Assembly (NCBI GenBank): GCA_023389745.1
Contig: JAEWED010000009.1
Location: 1-64,000 of the forward strand
Length of the DNA: 64,000 nucleotides
From: Actinomycetes bacterium
Lineage (GTDB): Bacteria > Actinomycetota > Acidimicrobiia > Acidimicrobiales > Microtrichaceae
Direction: 5' to 3'
Shown piece by piece: positions 43,590-52,214 of the stretch (position 1 is the stretch's first letter; each line of letters starts with the position of its first letter). Under the pieces are notes generated by a model. The model was not told the DNA's origin and ran no database searches. It saw nothing but the letters and a program-made list of their open reading frames with translations. A program made the position numbers and the translations under genes.

Positions 43590-44822
43590 TCAGCGCGGTT
43601 CGCGCGGCAGGCCGAGGGCGCGCTCGCCGATGACGTTGCGCTGGATCTCGTCGGAGCCGCCGTAGATCGTGTCGGAGCGGCTGAAGAAGAACAGCTTGTG
43701 GGCCGCGCCCATCTCGAGCTCGCCGGCGTCGCCCTCGTCCGCCTCGGAGTAGCGGGTCAACATCGCCGCCGGGCCGAGCACGTCAGCGGCGAGCTCGCCC
43801 ATGTCGCGGTGCAGGTTGGCCCAGTACAGCTTGTTGATCATCGCCTCGCGGGGCAGCGCGACGTTCTCGTCGACGCGCAGCGCACGCAGCGCGTTCCAGC
43901 GCATGATGCGCAGGCGTGACCACGTGGCGGCCAGGCGCTGTCGCATGACGGGGTCGTTCGTCAGTCCACGCTCGCGAGCCGTCTCGGTGATCTCGGTCAG
44001 CTCGCGGTGGAACGCCATCTGCTGACCGAGCGTGAGCACACCACGTTCGAACGCGAGGGTGCCCATCGCGACCTTCCAGCCCTCGCCGGGTGCGCCGACG
44101 CACAGCCCCGCACTGGTGCGGGCGCCGTCGAAGAAGACCTCGTTGAACTCGGCGGTGCCGGTGATCTGCCGGATCGGACGGATCTCTATGCCGGGCTGGT
44201 CCATCGGGACGAGCAGGTAGGACAGGCCCTGGTGTCGTTGGGAGCCCTCCTCGGTGCGGCACACGACGAAGCACCACTGCGACCACTGCGCGAGCGACGT
44301 CCACACCTTCTGGCCGTCGATGACCCACTCGTCGCCCTCGAGTCGGGCTCGGGTCTTCACGTTCGCGAGATCGGAGCCGGCGTTCGGCTCGGAGTAGCCC
44401 TGGCACCAGAACTCGGTGCCCGAGACGATGCCCGGGAGGAAGCGCTGCTGGATCTCGGGTGAAGCGAAGTGCACGAGCGTCGGGCCCAGCAGCCCCTCGC
44501 CGATCAGCCCGGCGCGTCCCGGTCCGCCGGCCGCCGCGTACTCCTCGTGGAAGGCGACCTCGAGGTGGATCGGCAGGCCTCGTCCGCCGTGCTCCACCGG
44601 CCAGCCGACCGCGGTCCAACCGCCGCTGGCGAGCTCGCGCTCCCAGGCCATGCGTTCCTCGACGAACGCGTGCTCGTCGCCGGGACCGCCGCGGTGGCGC
44701 AGGATCTCGAACTCACCGGTCAGGTGCTCGGCCATCCAGTCGCGGATCTCGGCGCGGAAGGTCGCCTCGTCGGGCCACGCTGCGGGTGTCGATGCGCTCG
44801 ACTCGGCGGTGGTGTCGCTCAT
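43590..44822 (-). CDS. Acyl-CoA dehydrogenase, FadE30-like
   Basis: A 410-residue FAD enzyme. Segments WPVEHGGRGLPIHLEVAFHEEYAAA, LWCQGYSEP-type FWCQGYSEPNAGSDLANVKT, VWTSLAQWSQWCFVVCRTEEGSQRHQGLSYLLVPMDQPGI, ITGTAEFNEVFFDGART and DTIYGGSDEIQRNVIGERALGLPRE closely follow mycobacterial FadE30, an ACAD of the steroid C/D-ring (HIP) pathway; this comparison is from memory. The ATG at 44822 is probably leaderless or nearly so (TAGCGT 9 nt upstream), with operator site C at the -35 position. It leads an operon with the IpdF-like SDR and MaoC genes. Confidence 0.88.
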   Translation of the reverse strand: MSDTTAESSASTPAAWPDEATFRAEIRDWMAEHLTGEFEILRHRGGPGDEHAFVEERMAWERELASGGWTAVGWPVEHGGRGLPIHLEVAFHEEYAAAGGPGRAGLIGEGLLGPTLVHFASPEIQQRFLPGIVSGTEFWCQGYSEPNAGSDLANVKTRARLEGDEWVIDGQKVWTSLAQWSQWCFVVCRTEEGSQRHQGLSYLLVPMDQPGIEIRPIRQITGTAEFNEVFFDGARTSAGLCVGAPGEGWKVAMGTLAFERGVLTLGQQMAFHRELTEITETARERGLTNDPVMRQRLAATWSRLRIMRWNALRALRVDENVALPREAMINKLYWANLHRDMGELAADVLGPAAMLTRYSEADEGDAGELEMGAAHKLFFFSRSDTIYGGSDEIQRNVIGERALGLPREPR

Positions 44823-44844
44823 CGCCGGCCGACGCTAGTGCGAA

Positions 44845-44859
44845 CTGACGACCCGTCAG
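44845..44859. promoter_or_regulatory. Operator site C: CTGACG palindrome before the FadE30-like operon
   Basis: CTGACGACCCGTCAG has perfect 6-bp arms and a 3-bp centre. On the minus strand it ends 7 nt upstream of TAGCGT (44832-44837), the likely -10 box, so it covers the -35 region. Its core is identical to site A read on the other strand. Confidence 0.7.
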
Positions 44860-45009
44860 AAACGGGAGCCGACCGGCGTCGGCGCCGAGGGAACCGGCGT
44901 GGCGACAGCCGGCGGGATCGGGGAGTGCGCTGGCGCCGTGACGGAGACGTCGGCTCGTACACTCGGCCCGGCGACGGCGACCGATGACCGTCGGAGAGAG
45001 CGGAGCACG

Positions 45010-45996
45010 GTGGCGTCGACCAGGAGCGAGACCAAGTGGATCGTCGCCGGCGTCGCGCTCGCGCTCGTCGCCGCGGCGGCGATCGTCGTGCTCGCCGTGA
45101 GCCTGCTCGGCGACGACAGCGGCACCGACGAGGTCGAGACGACGACGACCTCGAGCACGACACAACCCGACGCCACGACGAGCTCGACCGCACCGCCCGG
45201 ACCGACCGAGCCCGACGACATCGTCGTGGAGCGGGTGACGGTGCAGAGCGGCCCGATCGAGCGCTCCTACACCGTGATCGCTCCGAAGGACGCGCCGGCC
45301 ACGCGGTTGCCCGTGGTGCTCGTGCTGCACGGGCTCGGCGTCGATGCCGGGGCGATGTCGACCTCTGCCGACTGGCGAGGCGCGATCGCGGAGCACGAGT
45401 TCCTCGCCGTGTTCCCGCAGGGCCTCGCGAACTCCTGGAACATGGGTCCGTGCTGTCCGCCGGCGAACCTGGTCGGCACCGACGATGCCGCGTTCCTCAC
45501 CCAGGTGATCGACGAGGTGCTCGCCCGCGACGACGCCGATGCCGACCGGCTCTACATGACCGGCTTCTCGAACGGTGCGCTCATGACCTATGCGTACGCG
45601 TGCGCCCACTCGGGGCGGTTCGCTGCCGTCGCCCCGATGAGCGGGAGCAACGTCACCGGTTGCACGCCGTCGGAGCCGTTGTCGCTGCTGCACCAGCACT
45701 CGGATCCGGACCTGGTCGTGCCGTTCCACGGTGGGCTGGCGCTCGGTGCGATCGTCTCGAGCGCACCGTTCCCCGACGTCCCGGGGTCGGTCGCCGCGTG
45801 GGCGGCTGCCGACGGCTGTGCGATCGACCCGGAGCGTCGCACCGATGACGGCGGCATCGAACGGTGGATCTGGAGCGGGTGCAGCGACGGCACGACCGTC
45901 GAGCTCATCATGATCCCGAAGGTGGGTCACGTCTGGCCCCGCACGGACACCTACGACGGGCTCGACGAGCTGCTGCGTTTCTTCGACCTGGCGTGA
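45010..45996 (+). CDS. LpqC-like esterase (PHB depolymerase/feruloyl esterase family)
   Basis: A 328-residue exported or membrane-anchored alpha/beta hydrolase. The N-terminus is one hydrophobic segment (WIVAGVALALVAAAAIVVLAVSLL) without lipobox, then a Thr/Ser-rich linker. The catalytic domain has LPVVLVLHGLGVDAG, the nucleophile in MTGFSNGALMTYAYAC, an acid region SLLHQHSDPDLVVPFHG and the histidine in PKVGHVWPR. Four or more cysteines suggest disulfides. It could cleave polyester, cutin- or feruloyl-type esters. The GTG at 45010 has GGAG 6 nt upstream; earlier in-frame starts are antisense to the ACAD region. Confidence 0.84.
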   Translation: MASTRSETKWIVAGVALALVAAAAIVVLAVSLLGDDSGTDEVETTTTSSTTQPDATTSSTAPPGPTEPDDIVVERVTVQSGPIERSYTVIAPKDAPATRLPVVLVLHGLGVDAGAMSTSADWRGAIAEHEFLAVFPQGLANSWNMGPCCPPANLVGTDDAAFLTQVIDEVLARDDADADRLYMTGFSNGALMTYAYACAHSGRFAAVAPMSGSNVTGCTPSEPLSLLHQHSDPDLVVPFHGGLALGAIVSSAPFPDVPGSVAAWAAADGCAIDPERRTDDGGIERWIWSGCSDGTTVELIMIPKVGHVWPRTDTYDGLDELLRFFDLA

Positions 45997-46015
45997 CCGG
46001 CGAGCAGTCGCCCCG

Positions 46016-46477
46016 TCAGCCGGTGCCCAGCGGCAGCACCGGCGCAGCGCGGCGGGCGCCGGCGGTCGGGTGGTTGGACCGGCTGCGCGCCTCTGGTCCG
46101 CGGTGCTCCGCGACCGCCCGACGCAGCGACGCGGGCGAGTCGGAGCCAGGATCGAGCAGGCGGTGGGCCGACACGTAGCGCAGGTAGGTCGCCAGCGTCG
46201 CCGCAAGGTCGGGAGGTGGTGCGGCGCCGTGCCGATCGCACCACGAGCGCGCGCCCGACCACAGCACGAGTGCCACGTTGCGGGCCGTCCAGCGGAACGA
46301 GATGCGACCCGAGGAGTCCACCCGGGAGGCGACGATGACCGCCAGCGCATCGCGGTGCACGACGTGGCCGTGGGCGAGCGCCCAGGTGGCGACGTCCCGG
46401 CGGTGTCGGCGCACGGAGGGATGCGTCGGCACGGTGTGGGCACGTCGGGCGGAGTGGAGCGTCGTGGTGTCGGACAT
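46016..46477 (-). CDS. Hypothetical protein
   Basis: A 153-residue basic, soluble protein without recognised family. It contains HRRDVATWALAHGHVVHRDALAVIVASRVDSSGRISFRWTARNVALVLWSGARSWCDRHG and a Pro/Ser/Arg-rich C-terminus. An AGGATGGAG lies just before the ATG at 46477. Its stop is only 20 bp from the end of the convergent esterase gene. The predicted helices and Trp/His content give no clear function. Confidence 0.6.
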   Translation of the reverse strand: MSDTTTLHSARRAHTVPTHPSVRRHRRDVATWALAHGHVVHRDALAVIVASRVDSSGRISFRWTARNVALVLWSGARSWCDRHGAAPPPDLAATLATYLRYVSAHRLLDPGSDSPASLRRAVAEHRGPEARSRSNHPTAGARRAAPVLPLGTG

Positions 46478-46590
46478 GGCTCCATCCTGTCGACGAGGTG
46501 TGACACTCAGGGCGAACCTCTGTTCGACCTCAGTGTGCCGTGCGCAGTGCGACAGTGCGGCGTCGCCGTCGCGGCGTTCGCCCGTGGACG

Positions 46591-46626
46591 CGACGAGGGG
46601 GCGTGGTCGCCCACGCCCCCTCGTCG
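46591..46626. terminator. 16-bp perfect GC-rich hairpin
   Basis: Arms CGACGAGGGGGCGTGG (46591-46606) and CCACGCCCCCTCGTCG (46611-46626) pair perfectly around TCGC. It lies 22 bp beyond the stop of the minus-strand secreted-protein gene and is the strongest terminator-like hairpin in the window. Confidence 0.85.
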
Positions 46627-46648
46627 GAGTCTCAGCAGTCGGTGAGGA

Positions 46649-48496
46649 TCAGCCGACGAAGCCGATGCCCGTTCCGCCGCGGGTGTCGCTGACACCACCG
46701 ACCTGCGGTGCGTCGGTCGGGGTCTCGGACTGGTTCTGGACCTCGGCCACCGTCACCTCGACGATGCCCTGTGCGCAGAGCTGCTGCGGCGGCGTGCCGG
46801 CCTCGCCCTGCTCGATCGTCGACGGGTCGATCTTCCGGGGGAAGAGCCCGTCGATGAACTTGGTGAGCGCCGGGACGAGCTCGCCCAGGTTGAGCTTGCT
46901 CATGACCCAGGCGGTCCACTCCTCGCTGGTGACCGCCGGGCCGCCGACGAAGCTGGCGAGCAGCTTGTCGCCGATGGCCTTGTCGATCTGCTCGGGGGTC
47001 ATGCCCTCGAACGGCCCCGGGGGCGCATCCGGATCCGGGGTCAGGCTGGAGGTCAGTCCGGCGATCACGGCGTTGATGCGGTCCAGCGCCTCCTGCGGCG
47101 GGGCGGCGTACCACTGGCCGACGGCCAGCGTCGCGACGTCCTGCTCGGCCTTGTCGTTGACGAACTCGACCTCGAGGCCGGTCACGACGTTCGGGCGGGC
47201 CGCGTCACCCTTGACGCCGGTGACGATGACGTTGCCGGCGCCGATGCTCGGCAGCGCCTCGAGCGCGGACTGCACCGCAGCGGGGGACACGCCGTCGTAG
47301 ACCGCGACGGTGGCGTAGTCACCGACGATGCCTGCGGAGCTCTCCGGCGCCCAGTTCTGCGGCGTCGGCTCCAGGCCGGGGATCGGGAAGGAACCGAACG
47401 GAGCCAGCGCGTGGCGTGCGGTCCAGATGAGGCGGGTCTCCTCGTCGCCCACCTTCAGCGAGAAGGCGATCGGGCGGGGCAGGAGTGCGTCACCGACGAT
47501 CGGCAGACCGCCACCGCGGCCCACGTCGGGCCAGTTCGCACCGAGCGTCAGCAGCTGACGCTCGTTGATGCCGGGCGTGCCCGACTCCTCCTTCGGGGCG
47601 CCACAGACCTCGACCGTCGTCGAGTACGTGCCCGCGGCGTCGGGTGCGGTGAAGGTGAAGACGCCGTTCGTGATCGTCGCGGAACCACCGGCGGGCGGCT
47701 CGACGATGCGAAGGGTCTCGGGAAGCAGCGGGGTCTTGCCGGGCTTGATCACGGTGCCCATCAGGTCGACCGTGGCGGTGCCGCCGGCGGGTGCCTCGAG
47801 CGCGATCACCTCGGGGTCGAAGACGGGGGCGTCAGGATCCTTGACCGTCGTCTTGGCGATGAGGTTCGAGCCGGTGACGCTGCACGCGAGCTTCAGGTTG
47901 AGCGACAGTCCGGCGCTCGGCACCGACATGGTGGCGTCGAAGCGCAGGTCGCCGACGCGGTAGGTGATGATGCCGCCGCCGGTGGTCGTGATCGGACCGC
48001 CGTACGTGCCGAGCGGGATGGCCGCGGGCTGGCCGGGCTGCGGGGAGATGTTGACGTCGGGCGCGGTGCCGGCGAACGAACCCACGCTGCTCGGGCCACG
48101 CACGATCATGTTGCCCGACAGGTTGCGGATCTGGATCGACGGGATGAGCGCCGCTGCCTGGTCGATCAGCGTCTGGTCCATCGTGGCCGACCAGTTGAAC
48201 GAGGCGTTGATCTCCTGGTCGAGGCCCGCGGTCTCGGGGATGTCGCCGGCCGAGATCTGCAGCGCCACCGCGAGGCGGTTGGAGCCGATCAGCTTGGAGG
48301 CGAGGTCGAGGGCGTCGACGGTCGCCGGGTCGTTGTCACGCGCGCCGCAGCTGGTCTGCACGGTCGTGTTGACCGGGGCCGCGCTGGTCGTGGTGGTCGT
48401 CGCGGCGACGAGGCCACCGGACAGGACGGCGGTCGCCAGGATGGCGGCACCTGCCCTGCGTCGTGCCGGCCGGAGCCGGGTCGGTCGAACTCGCAT
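46649..48496 (-). CDS. Large secreted protein of unknown function
   Basis: A 615-residue exported protein. GGGAG precedes the ATG at 48496; the signal peptide is AGAAILATAVLSGGLVAATTTTTSAAP. The mature part starts with a domain containing SNRLAVALQISAGDIPETAGL and GGPITTTGGGIITYRVGDLRFDATMSVP, resembling the secreted MspA-neighbour or dehydratase-like envelope proteins only loosely; a middle Ig-like region (APAGGTATVDLMG, PPAGGSATITNGVFTFTAPDAAGTYSTTVEVCG) follows, then a C-terminal part with Cys near both ends. No enzymatic motif is seen. Similar large secreted proteins occur in many actinobacteria without known role. Confidence 0.72.
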   Translation of the reverse strand: MRVRPTRLRPARRRAGAAILATAVLSGGLVAATTTTTSAAPVNTTVQTSCGARDNDPATVDALDLASKLIGSNRLAVALQISAGDIPETAGLDQEINASFNWSATMDQTLIDQAAALIPSIQIRNLSGNMIVRGPSSVGSFAGTAPDVNISPQPGQPAAIPLGTYGGPITTTGGGIITYRVGDLRFDATMSVPSAGLSLNLKLACSVTGSNLIAKTTVKDPDAPVFDPEVIALEAPAGGTATVDLMGTVIKPGKTPLLPETLRIVEPPAGGSATITNGVFTFTAPDAAGTYSTTVEVCGAPKEESGTPGINERQLLTLGANWPDVGRGGGLPIVGDALLPRPIAFSLKVGDEETRLIWTARHALAPFGSFPIPGLEPTPQNWAPESSAGIVGDYATVAVYDGVSPAAVQSALEALPSIGAGNVIVTGVKGDAARPNVVTGLEVEFVNDKAEQDVATLAVGQWYAAPPQEALDRINAVIAGLTSSLTPDPDAPPGPFEGMTPEQIDKAIGDKLLASFVGGPAVTSEEWTAWVMSKLNLGELVPALTKFIDGLFPRKIDPSTIEQGEAGTPPQQLCAQGIVEVTVAEVQNQSETPTDAPQVGGVSDTRGGTGIGFVG

Positions 48497-48936
48497 CGTG
48501 TCTCCCTGATCGCGTCGCTGGGCCCTGTTCGGCGGCTCGCCGATCGACGTCGCAGCACGACTCGATCTCCCCCGAAGACCGTTCCACGGAACCTGCCTCG
48601 GATCGAGGAAGGCGAACATCCGCGTGAAACGGTTGTGCCTTGAGTAGTGGAGCAACACCGCACTTGGCAAGCAGTTGGAGTGCAATCGGGCACTTTTGCC
48701 AGTCCCGTGACGCGAAGAGTGACCGATGGCGCGCCCTGCGCGCGATCCCGGTGTCGGAGTGCGAAGATGGCGTGCGAGGAACGGAGCGCGTCGATGAGTG
48801 CGTCGCGCCGGTGACGGAGGAGAGGGCTCCTGGGCGACTCGGGGGTGGCGTGGCGATGCGTCGATGGGTGTCAGTGCCCATCGAAGGCCCGCGCGCGCCT
48901 TGCTACCCTCTCGGCGATGCTGGGGAGCAGAACCGA
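48497..48936. promoter_or_regulatory. 440-bp divergent intergenic region
   Basis: Upstream DNA of the secreted-protein gene (minus) and the diguanylate cyclase gene (plus). It holds the inverted pair GTTCC/GGAAC at 48581-48592, two GCACTT-containing elements at about 48660-48695 with TTGGCAA and TTTTGCCA, and a -10-like TACCCT at 48904-48909 before the cyclase. The frame of the cyclase is open through part of it, but without coding features. Confidence 0.4.
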
Positions 48937-51237
48937 GTGATCAGAGAGCCCGATCCCGGGAACGTCCGGGGGCGTGAACCGACGGCGGGATCCCGGCCGG
49001 ACGACGGCCAACGGGCTTCCGCGCCACCGGCGCTGCACCTCACGACGCACCAACCTGGAGACCCTGCGTCGACCGATCCCGCGCCGGTCGATCCCGCGCC
49101 GTCCGACCCAGCGACCCGGACCACAGCGCCCCGGACCCCGGCGTCGGACTCCGAGACCACTCGGATCGCTCGTGGCGCCGCGACCCCGCCAGAGGAGCCC
49201 CCGCCCGACCCCGCCCGATCACCCGACGAGCCCGGCACGACGTCGACGGATCCGGCCGACGCGGAGCTCGAGCCCGTCGTCGACCTGCGACCGGTCGACG
49301 GACCGGTGGTCTCGGCGGCGAGGATCGGCGGCAGCGCGCCGTCGCCCGCTCGTCGCTCCACCGATCCGACCGAGGGCGCGTCGGCGCCGACACCTCCGCC
49401 AGCGGTTGCCCCGGAGGTTGCCCCGGCAGTTGCTCGACACAGCGGACTCGCCGACCGGGCGATCGCGGTGGCCGCGGTCCCGGTCGTCGTCCTGCTGGTC
49501 ACGCTCGCCGCCACGTCCGTGTTGCTCCTCAGCGCCCGGTCGGCGGCTGACGCCGAGTCCCAGCTCGTCCGTGACGCCACGTCGCGGCTCGAGTCCCGAG
49601 TGGCCCTCGATGAGTTGAACGCCGCGGTGCTCGCCTCGGTGGCCGTCGGCGTGGGCCAGGCGGTGACGTCGCCCGACGAGCTCGCCCGCCGATCCGACGC
49701 CGCCAGGATGTCGATCGACGCTGCCGCCGGATCGTCCGCGGACGACGGGGACGACGCGGTGGGCGGTGTCGTTGCGACGTCGGCCGCGGCGGACGACGCC
49801 GCGCTCGCCTACGTCGATGCGGTCGACGAGGCGGTCGACCGGACCGGGGGCGACCCGCTCGAGCTCGGCAACGAGCTGACTGCTCTCGACGAGTTGTTCG
49901 CCGCCGCCGCTTCGACGTCGGCCGATGCCGTCGACGCACTCGATGCAGCAGCGGCCGACGACGCGTCGACCGCGACCCGTCGCACCACCTGGGGCCTCGG
50001 CGTCGCGGTGCTCGGCGCGCTGCTGAGCGCGGCGACGGTCGTGCTCGCCCGTGCGCGCCTCGCCGGTCAGCTCGACCGCCCGGTGCGCGGTCTGCGCAGC
50101 GCGGTGGCCCGCATCGGCGCTGAACGACCTGCCGTGGCGTCGGTGCTGCAGGGTCCCGAGGAGCTCGTCGTGCTCGGGACCGAGATCGACGCGGCCGCAC
50201 GGTCGGTGGCCGACCGGCTCGACGTGCTCGAACGCCGAGCCGCCTGGGGCGAACGCAGCCGCATGATCCTCGAGGCACTCGAGCTGGCCGACGACGAGCC
50301 CGGCGCCTACGAGGTCATCGGCGAGGCGCTCGGGATCGTCGGCGGACGTCACCGTGGCGAGCTGCTGCTCTCCGAGCGCGGCACCTCTCGGCTCACGTCG
50401 GTCGCGGCGAGCACCGAGGCCGGCGGACCCGGGTGTCCGGTCGACGTCATCAGCGGCTGCGTCGCGCTGCGGCGCGGGCAGGTCAGCGTCTTCGACAGCT
50501 CCGAGACCATCAACGCCTGCCCGAAGCTGCGCGGCCGGCCCTACGGGAACTGCTCCGCGGTGTGCGTGCCCGTGACCGTCGCCGGGCGCCAGCTCGGCGT
50601 GCTGCACGTCACCGGCGACGACGGCGCTCCGCCGGGCCCCGAGGTCGTCGAGCAGCTCGTCGGTCTGTCGTCGTTGGTGGGCAACCGGCTCGGCTCGCTG
50701 CGGACACTCGAGAGCACCCGGCACGAGGCGTCGACCGACGGGCTCACCGGACTGCCGAACCGGCGGACGCTCGAGGCCGAGGTGGCCGAGCTGATCGAGG
50801 CCTCGACGCCGTTCGTGATGGTCCTCGCGGACCTCGACAAGTTCAAGCGGCTCAACGACAACTTCGGACACGAGGTCGGTGACAAGGCGCTCCAGCTGTT
50901 CGCAGGCGTGCTGCGCGACAACGTGCGCGGCAACGACGTGGTGGCACGGCTCGGCGGCGAGGAGTTCGTGCTCGTCTACCCGAACATGTCCGTCGAGATC
51001 TCGATCGAGGCGATCGACCGGCTCCGCGGGGCGTTGGCAAGGGCGGTGGGGAGCAGCCGCATCCCGCCGTTCACCTGCTCCTTCGGCATCGCACACTCCT
51101 CTGTCGGTGGTGACGGCGACGTCATCCTCCGGGTCGCGGACGCCGGGTTGCTGCGTGCCAAGGAGCTCGGCGGCGATCGTGCGGTCGTGGCCGACGAGGC
51201 GCTCGTCGCCGACGTGTTCGACGACGACCAGGACTGA
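48937..51237 (+). CDS. Membrane diguanylate cyclase with cysteine-rich GAF domain
   Basis: A 766-residue c-di-GMP synthase. Order: about 165 Pro/Ala/Thr-rich cytoplasmic residues; a helix (AIAVAAVPVVVLLVTLAATSVLLLSA); an outside, Asp/Ala-rich helical domain; a second helix (TTWGLGVAVLGALLSAATVVLARA); a HAMP-like linker; a GAF-type domain with clustered cysteines (GGPGCPVDVISGC, NACPKLRGRPYGNCSAVCVP); and a GGDEF domain with intact RLGGEEF near residue 673 and an inhibitory-site RGND just before it. It should be active. The GTG at 48937 has GGGGAG about 10 nt upstream and a TACCCT promoter box. Confidence 0.88.
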   Translation: MIREPDPGNVRGREPTAGSRPDDGQRASAPPALHLTTHQPGDPASTDPAPVDPAPSDPATRTTAPRTPASDSETTRIARGAATPPEEPPPDPARSPDEPGTTSTDPADAELEPVVDLRPVDGPVVSAARIGGSAPSPARRSTDPTEGASAPTPPPAVAPEVAPAVARHSGLADRAIAVAAVPVVVLLVTLAATSVLLLSARSAADAESQLVRDATSRLESRVALDELNAAVLASVAVGVGQAVTSPDELARRSDAARMSIDAAAGSSADDGDDAVGGVVATSAAADDAALAYVDAVDEAVDRTGGDPLELGNELTALDELFAAAASTSADAVDALDAAAADDASTATRRTTWGLGVAVLGALLSAATVVLARARLAGQLDRPVRGLRSAVARIGAERPAVASVLQGPEELVVLGTEIDAAARSVADRLDVLERRAAWGERSRMILEALELADDEPGAYEVIGEALGIVGGRHRGELLLSERGTSRLTSVAASTEAGGPGCPVDVISGCVALRRGQVSVFDSSETINACPKLRGRPYGNCSAVCVPVTVAGRQLGVLHVTGDDGAPPGPEVVEQLVGLSSLVGNRLGSLRTLESTRHEASTDGLTGLPNRRTLEAEVAELIEASTPFVMVLADLDKFKRLNDNFGHEVGDKALQLFAGVLRDNVRGNDVVARLGGEEFVLVYPNMSVEISIEAIDRLRGALARAVGSSRIPPFTCSFGIAHSSVGGDGDVILRVADAGLLRAKELGGDRAVVADEALVADVFDDDQD

Positions 51238-51240
51238 GCG

Positions 51241-51301
51241 CGCTGGCGATCCGGCGTACTGGCGATCCGGCGCGCTGTGGTCCGGCGCGCTGGCGATCCG
51301 G
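51241..51301. repeat. Four imperfect 14-16 bp tandem repeats
   Basis: Units based on CGCTGGCGATCCGG begin at 51241, 51255, 51271 and 51286, filling the gap between the cyclase stop and the promoter of the next gene. Confidence 0.85.
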
Positions 51302-51314
51302 ATAGCGTCCGCCC

Positions 51315-52160
51315 ATGGACGTCGGCATCTCCTTCGCGAACATCGGACAGCTCGGCGGCCCCGAGGGCGCCGCTGCGCTCGGCGAGGCGTGCGACGCCCA
51401 CGGGGTCGAGTCGGTCTGGACCGTCGAGCACGTCGTGGTGCCGGCCGGCTACGAGTCGACGTACCCGTACCGCAGCAGCGGTCGGATGCCCGGCGGTGAG
51501 CAGTCACCCATCCCGGACCCCCTGATCTGGCTGACGTGGCTCGGCGCCCACTCGCGACGGGTGCTGCTGGGCACCGGGATCCTGATCCTCCCGCAGCGCA
51601 ACCCGCTGGTGCTCGCCAAGGAGGTCGCCACGCTCGACCAGCTCTCGGGCGGTCGTGTCCGCCTCGGCATCGGCGTGGGTTGGCTCGAGGAGGAGTTCGA
51701 CGCGATCGGTGTGCCCTTCGCCGACCGCGGCGCCCGGACCGACGAGTACGTCGCCGCGCTGCGTGAGCTGTGGGGCGCCGAGGAGCCGACGTTCCACGGC
51801 CGCTTCTGCTCCTTCGACCGCGCGCTCTCCAATCCGAAGCCGGTCGACGGCAGCGTGCCGATCGTGGTGGGTGGGCACACCGAGGTCGCCGCTCGGCGCG
51901 CCGGCCGTCTCGGCGACGGGTTCTTCCCGGCCAAGTACGACGACCTCGGGCGTCTGCTCGACGTCATGCGTGCGGCCGCCGACGAGGCGGGACGCGACGC
52001 CGATGCCATCGAGTTGTCGACCGGAGCCCCCGGGGATGCGGCCGGCTTCGCCGAGCTCGAGCGACTCGGTGTGCGCCGGGTGGTCGTCCCGCCGCCCGCG
52101 CTGACGCCCGACGAGATCGGCCCGGCCGTGGAGCGGCTGATGGATCAGCTGCGGGGCTGA
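51315..52160 (+). CDS. LLM class F420-dependent oxidoreductase
   Basis: A 281-residue luciferase-like oxidoreductase. Segments FANIGQLGGPEGAAALGEACDAHGVESVWTVEHVVVP, GTGILILPQRNPLVLAKEVATLDQLSGGRVRLGIGVGWLEEEFDAIGVPFADRG and VPIVVGGHTEVAARRAGRLGDGFFP are typical of the F420 family. Substrate unknown. TAGCGT stands 6 nt before the ATG, so it is probably leaderless. It belongs to a different subgroup than the LLM protein at 34489-35340. Confidence 0.9.
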   Translation: MDVGISFANIGQLGGPEGAAALGEACDAHGVESVWTVEHVVVPAGYESTYPYRSSGRMPGGEQSPIPDPLIWLTWLGAHSRRVLLGTGILILPQRNPLVLAKEVATLDQLSGGRVRLGIGVGWLEEEFDAIGVPFADRGARTDEYVAALRELWGAEEPTFHGRFCSFDRALSNPKPVDGSVPIVVGGHTEVAARRAGRLGDGFFPAKYDDLGRLLDVMRAAADEAGRDADAIELSTGAPGDAAGFAELERLGVRRVVVPPPALTPDEIGPAVERLMDQLRG

Positions 52161-52193
52161 GGCCCCGATGCGATCCGACGTTGCGATCCCTGA

Positions 52194-52208
52194 GGGGCGA
52201 GCCGCCCC
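52194..52208. terminator. Short hairpin between convergent genes
   Basis: GGGGCG and CGCCCC pair around AGC in the 54-bp gap between two converging stops; a second small stem GGGGC/GCCCC lies at 52153-52165. Weak two-way terminator by position. Confidence 0.5.
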
Positions 52209-52214
52209 AGAGGA

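Noticed and set aside
44713..46506. Long open frame on the minus strand (597 codons)
   Set aside because: It is antisense to the LpqC-like esterase gene and partly overlaps the ACAD and the 46016-46477 gene; composition is Arg/Gly-rich shadow type and no family motif is present.
49219..51507. Long open frame on the minus strand opposite the diguanylate cyclase
   Set aside because: The plus strand encodes an intact GGDEF protein; the minus frame has only shadow composition.
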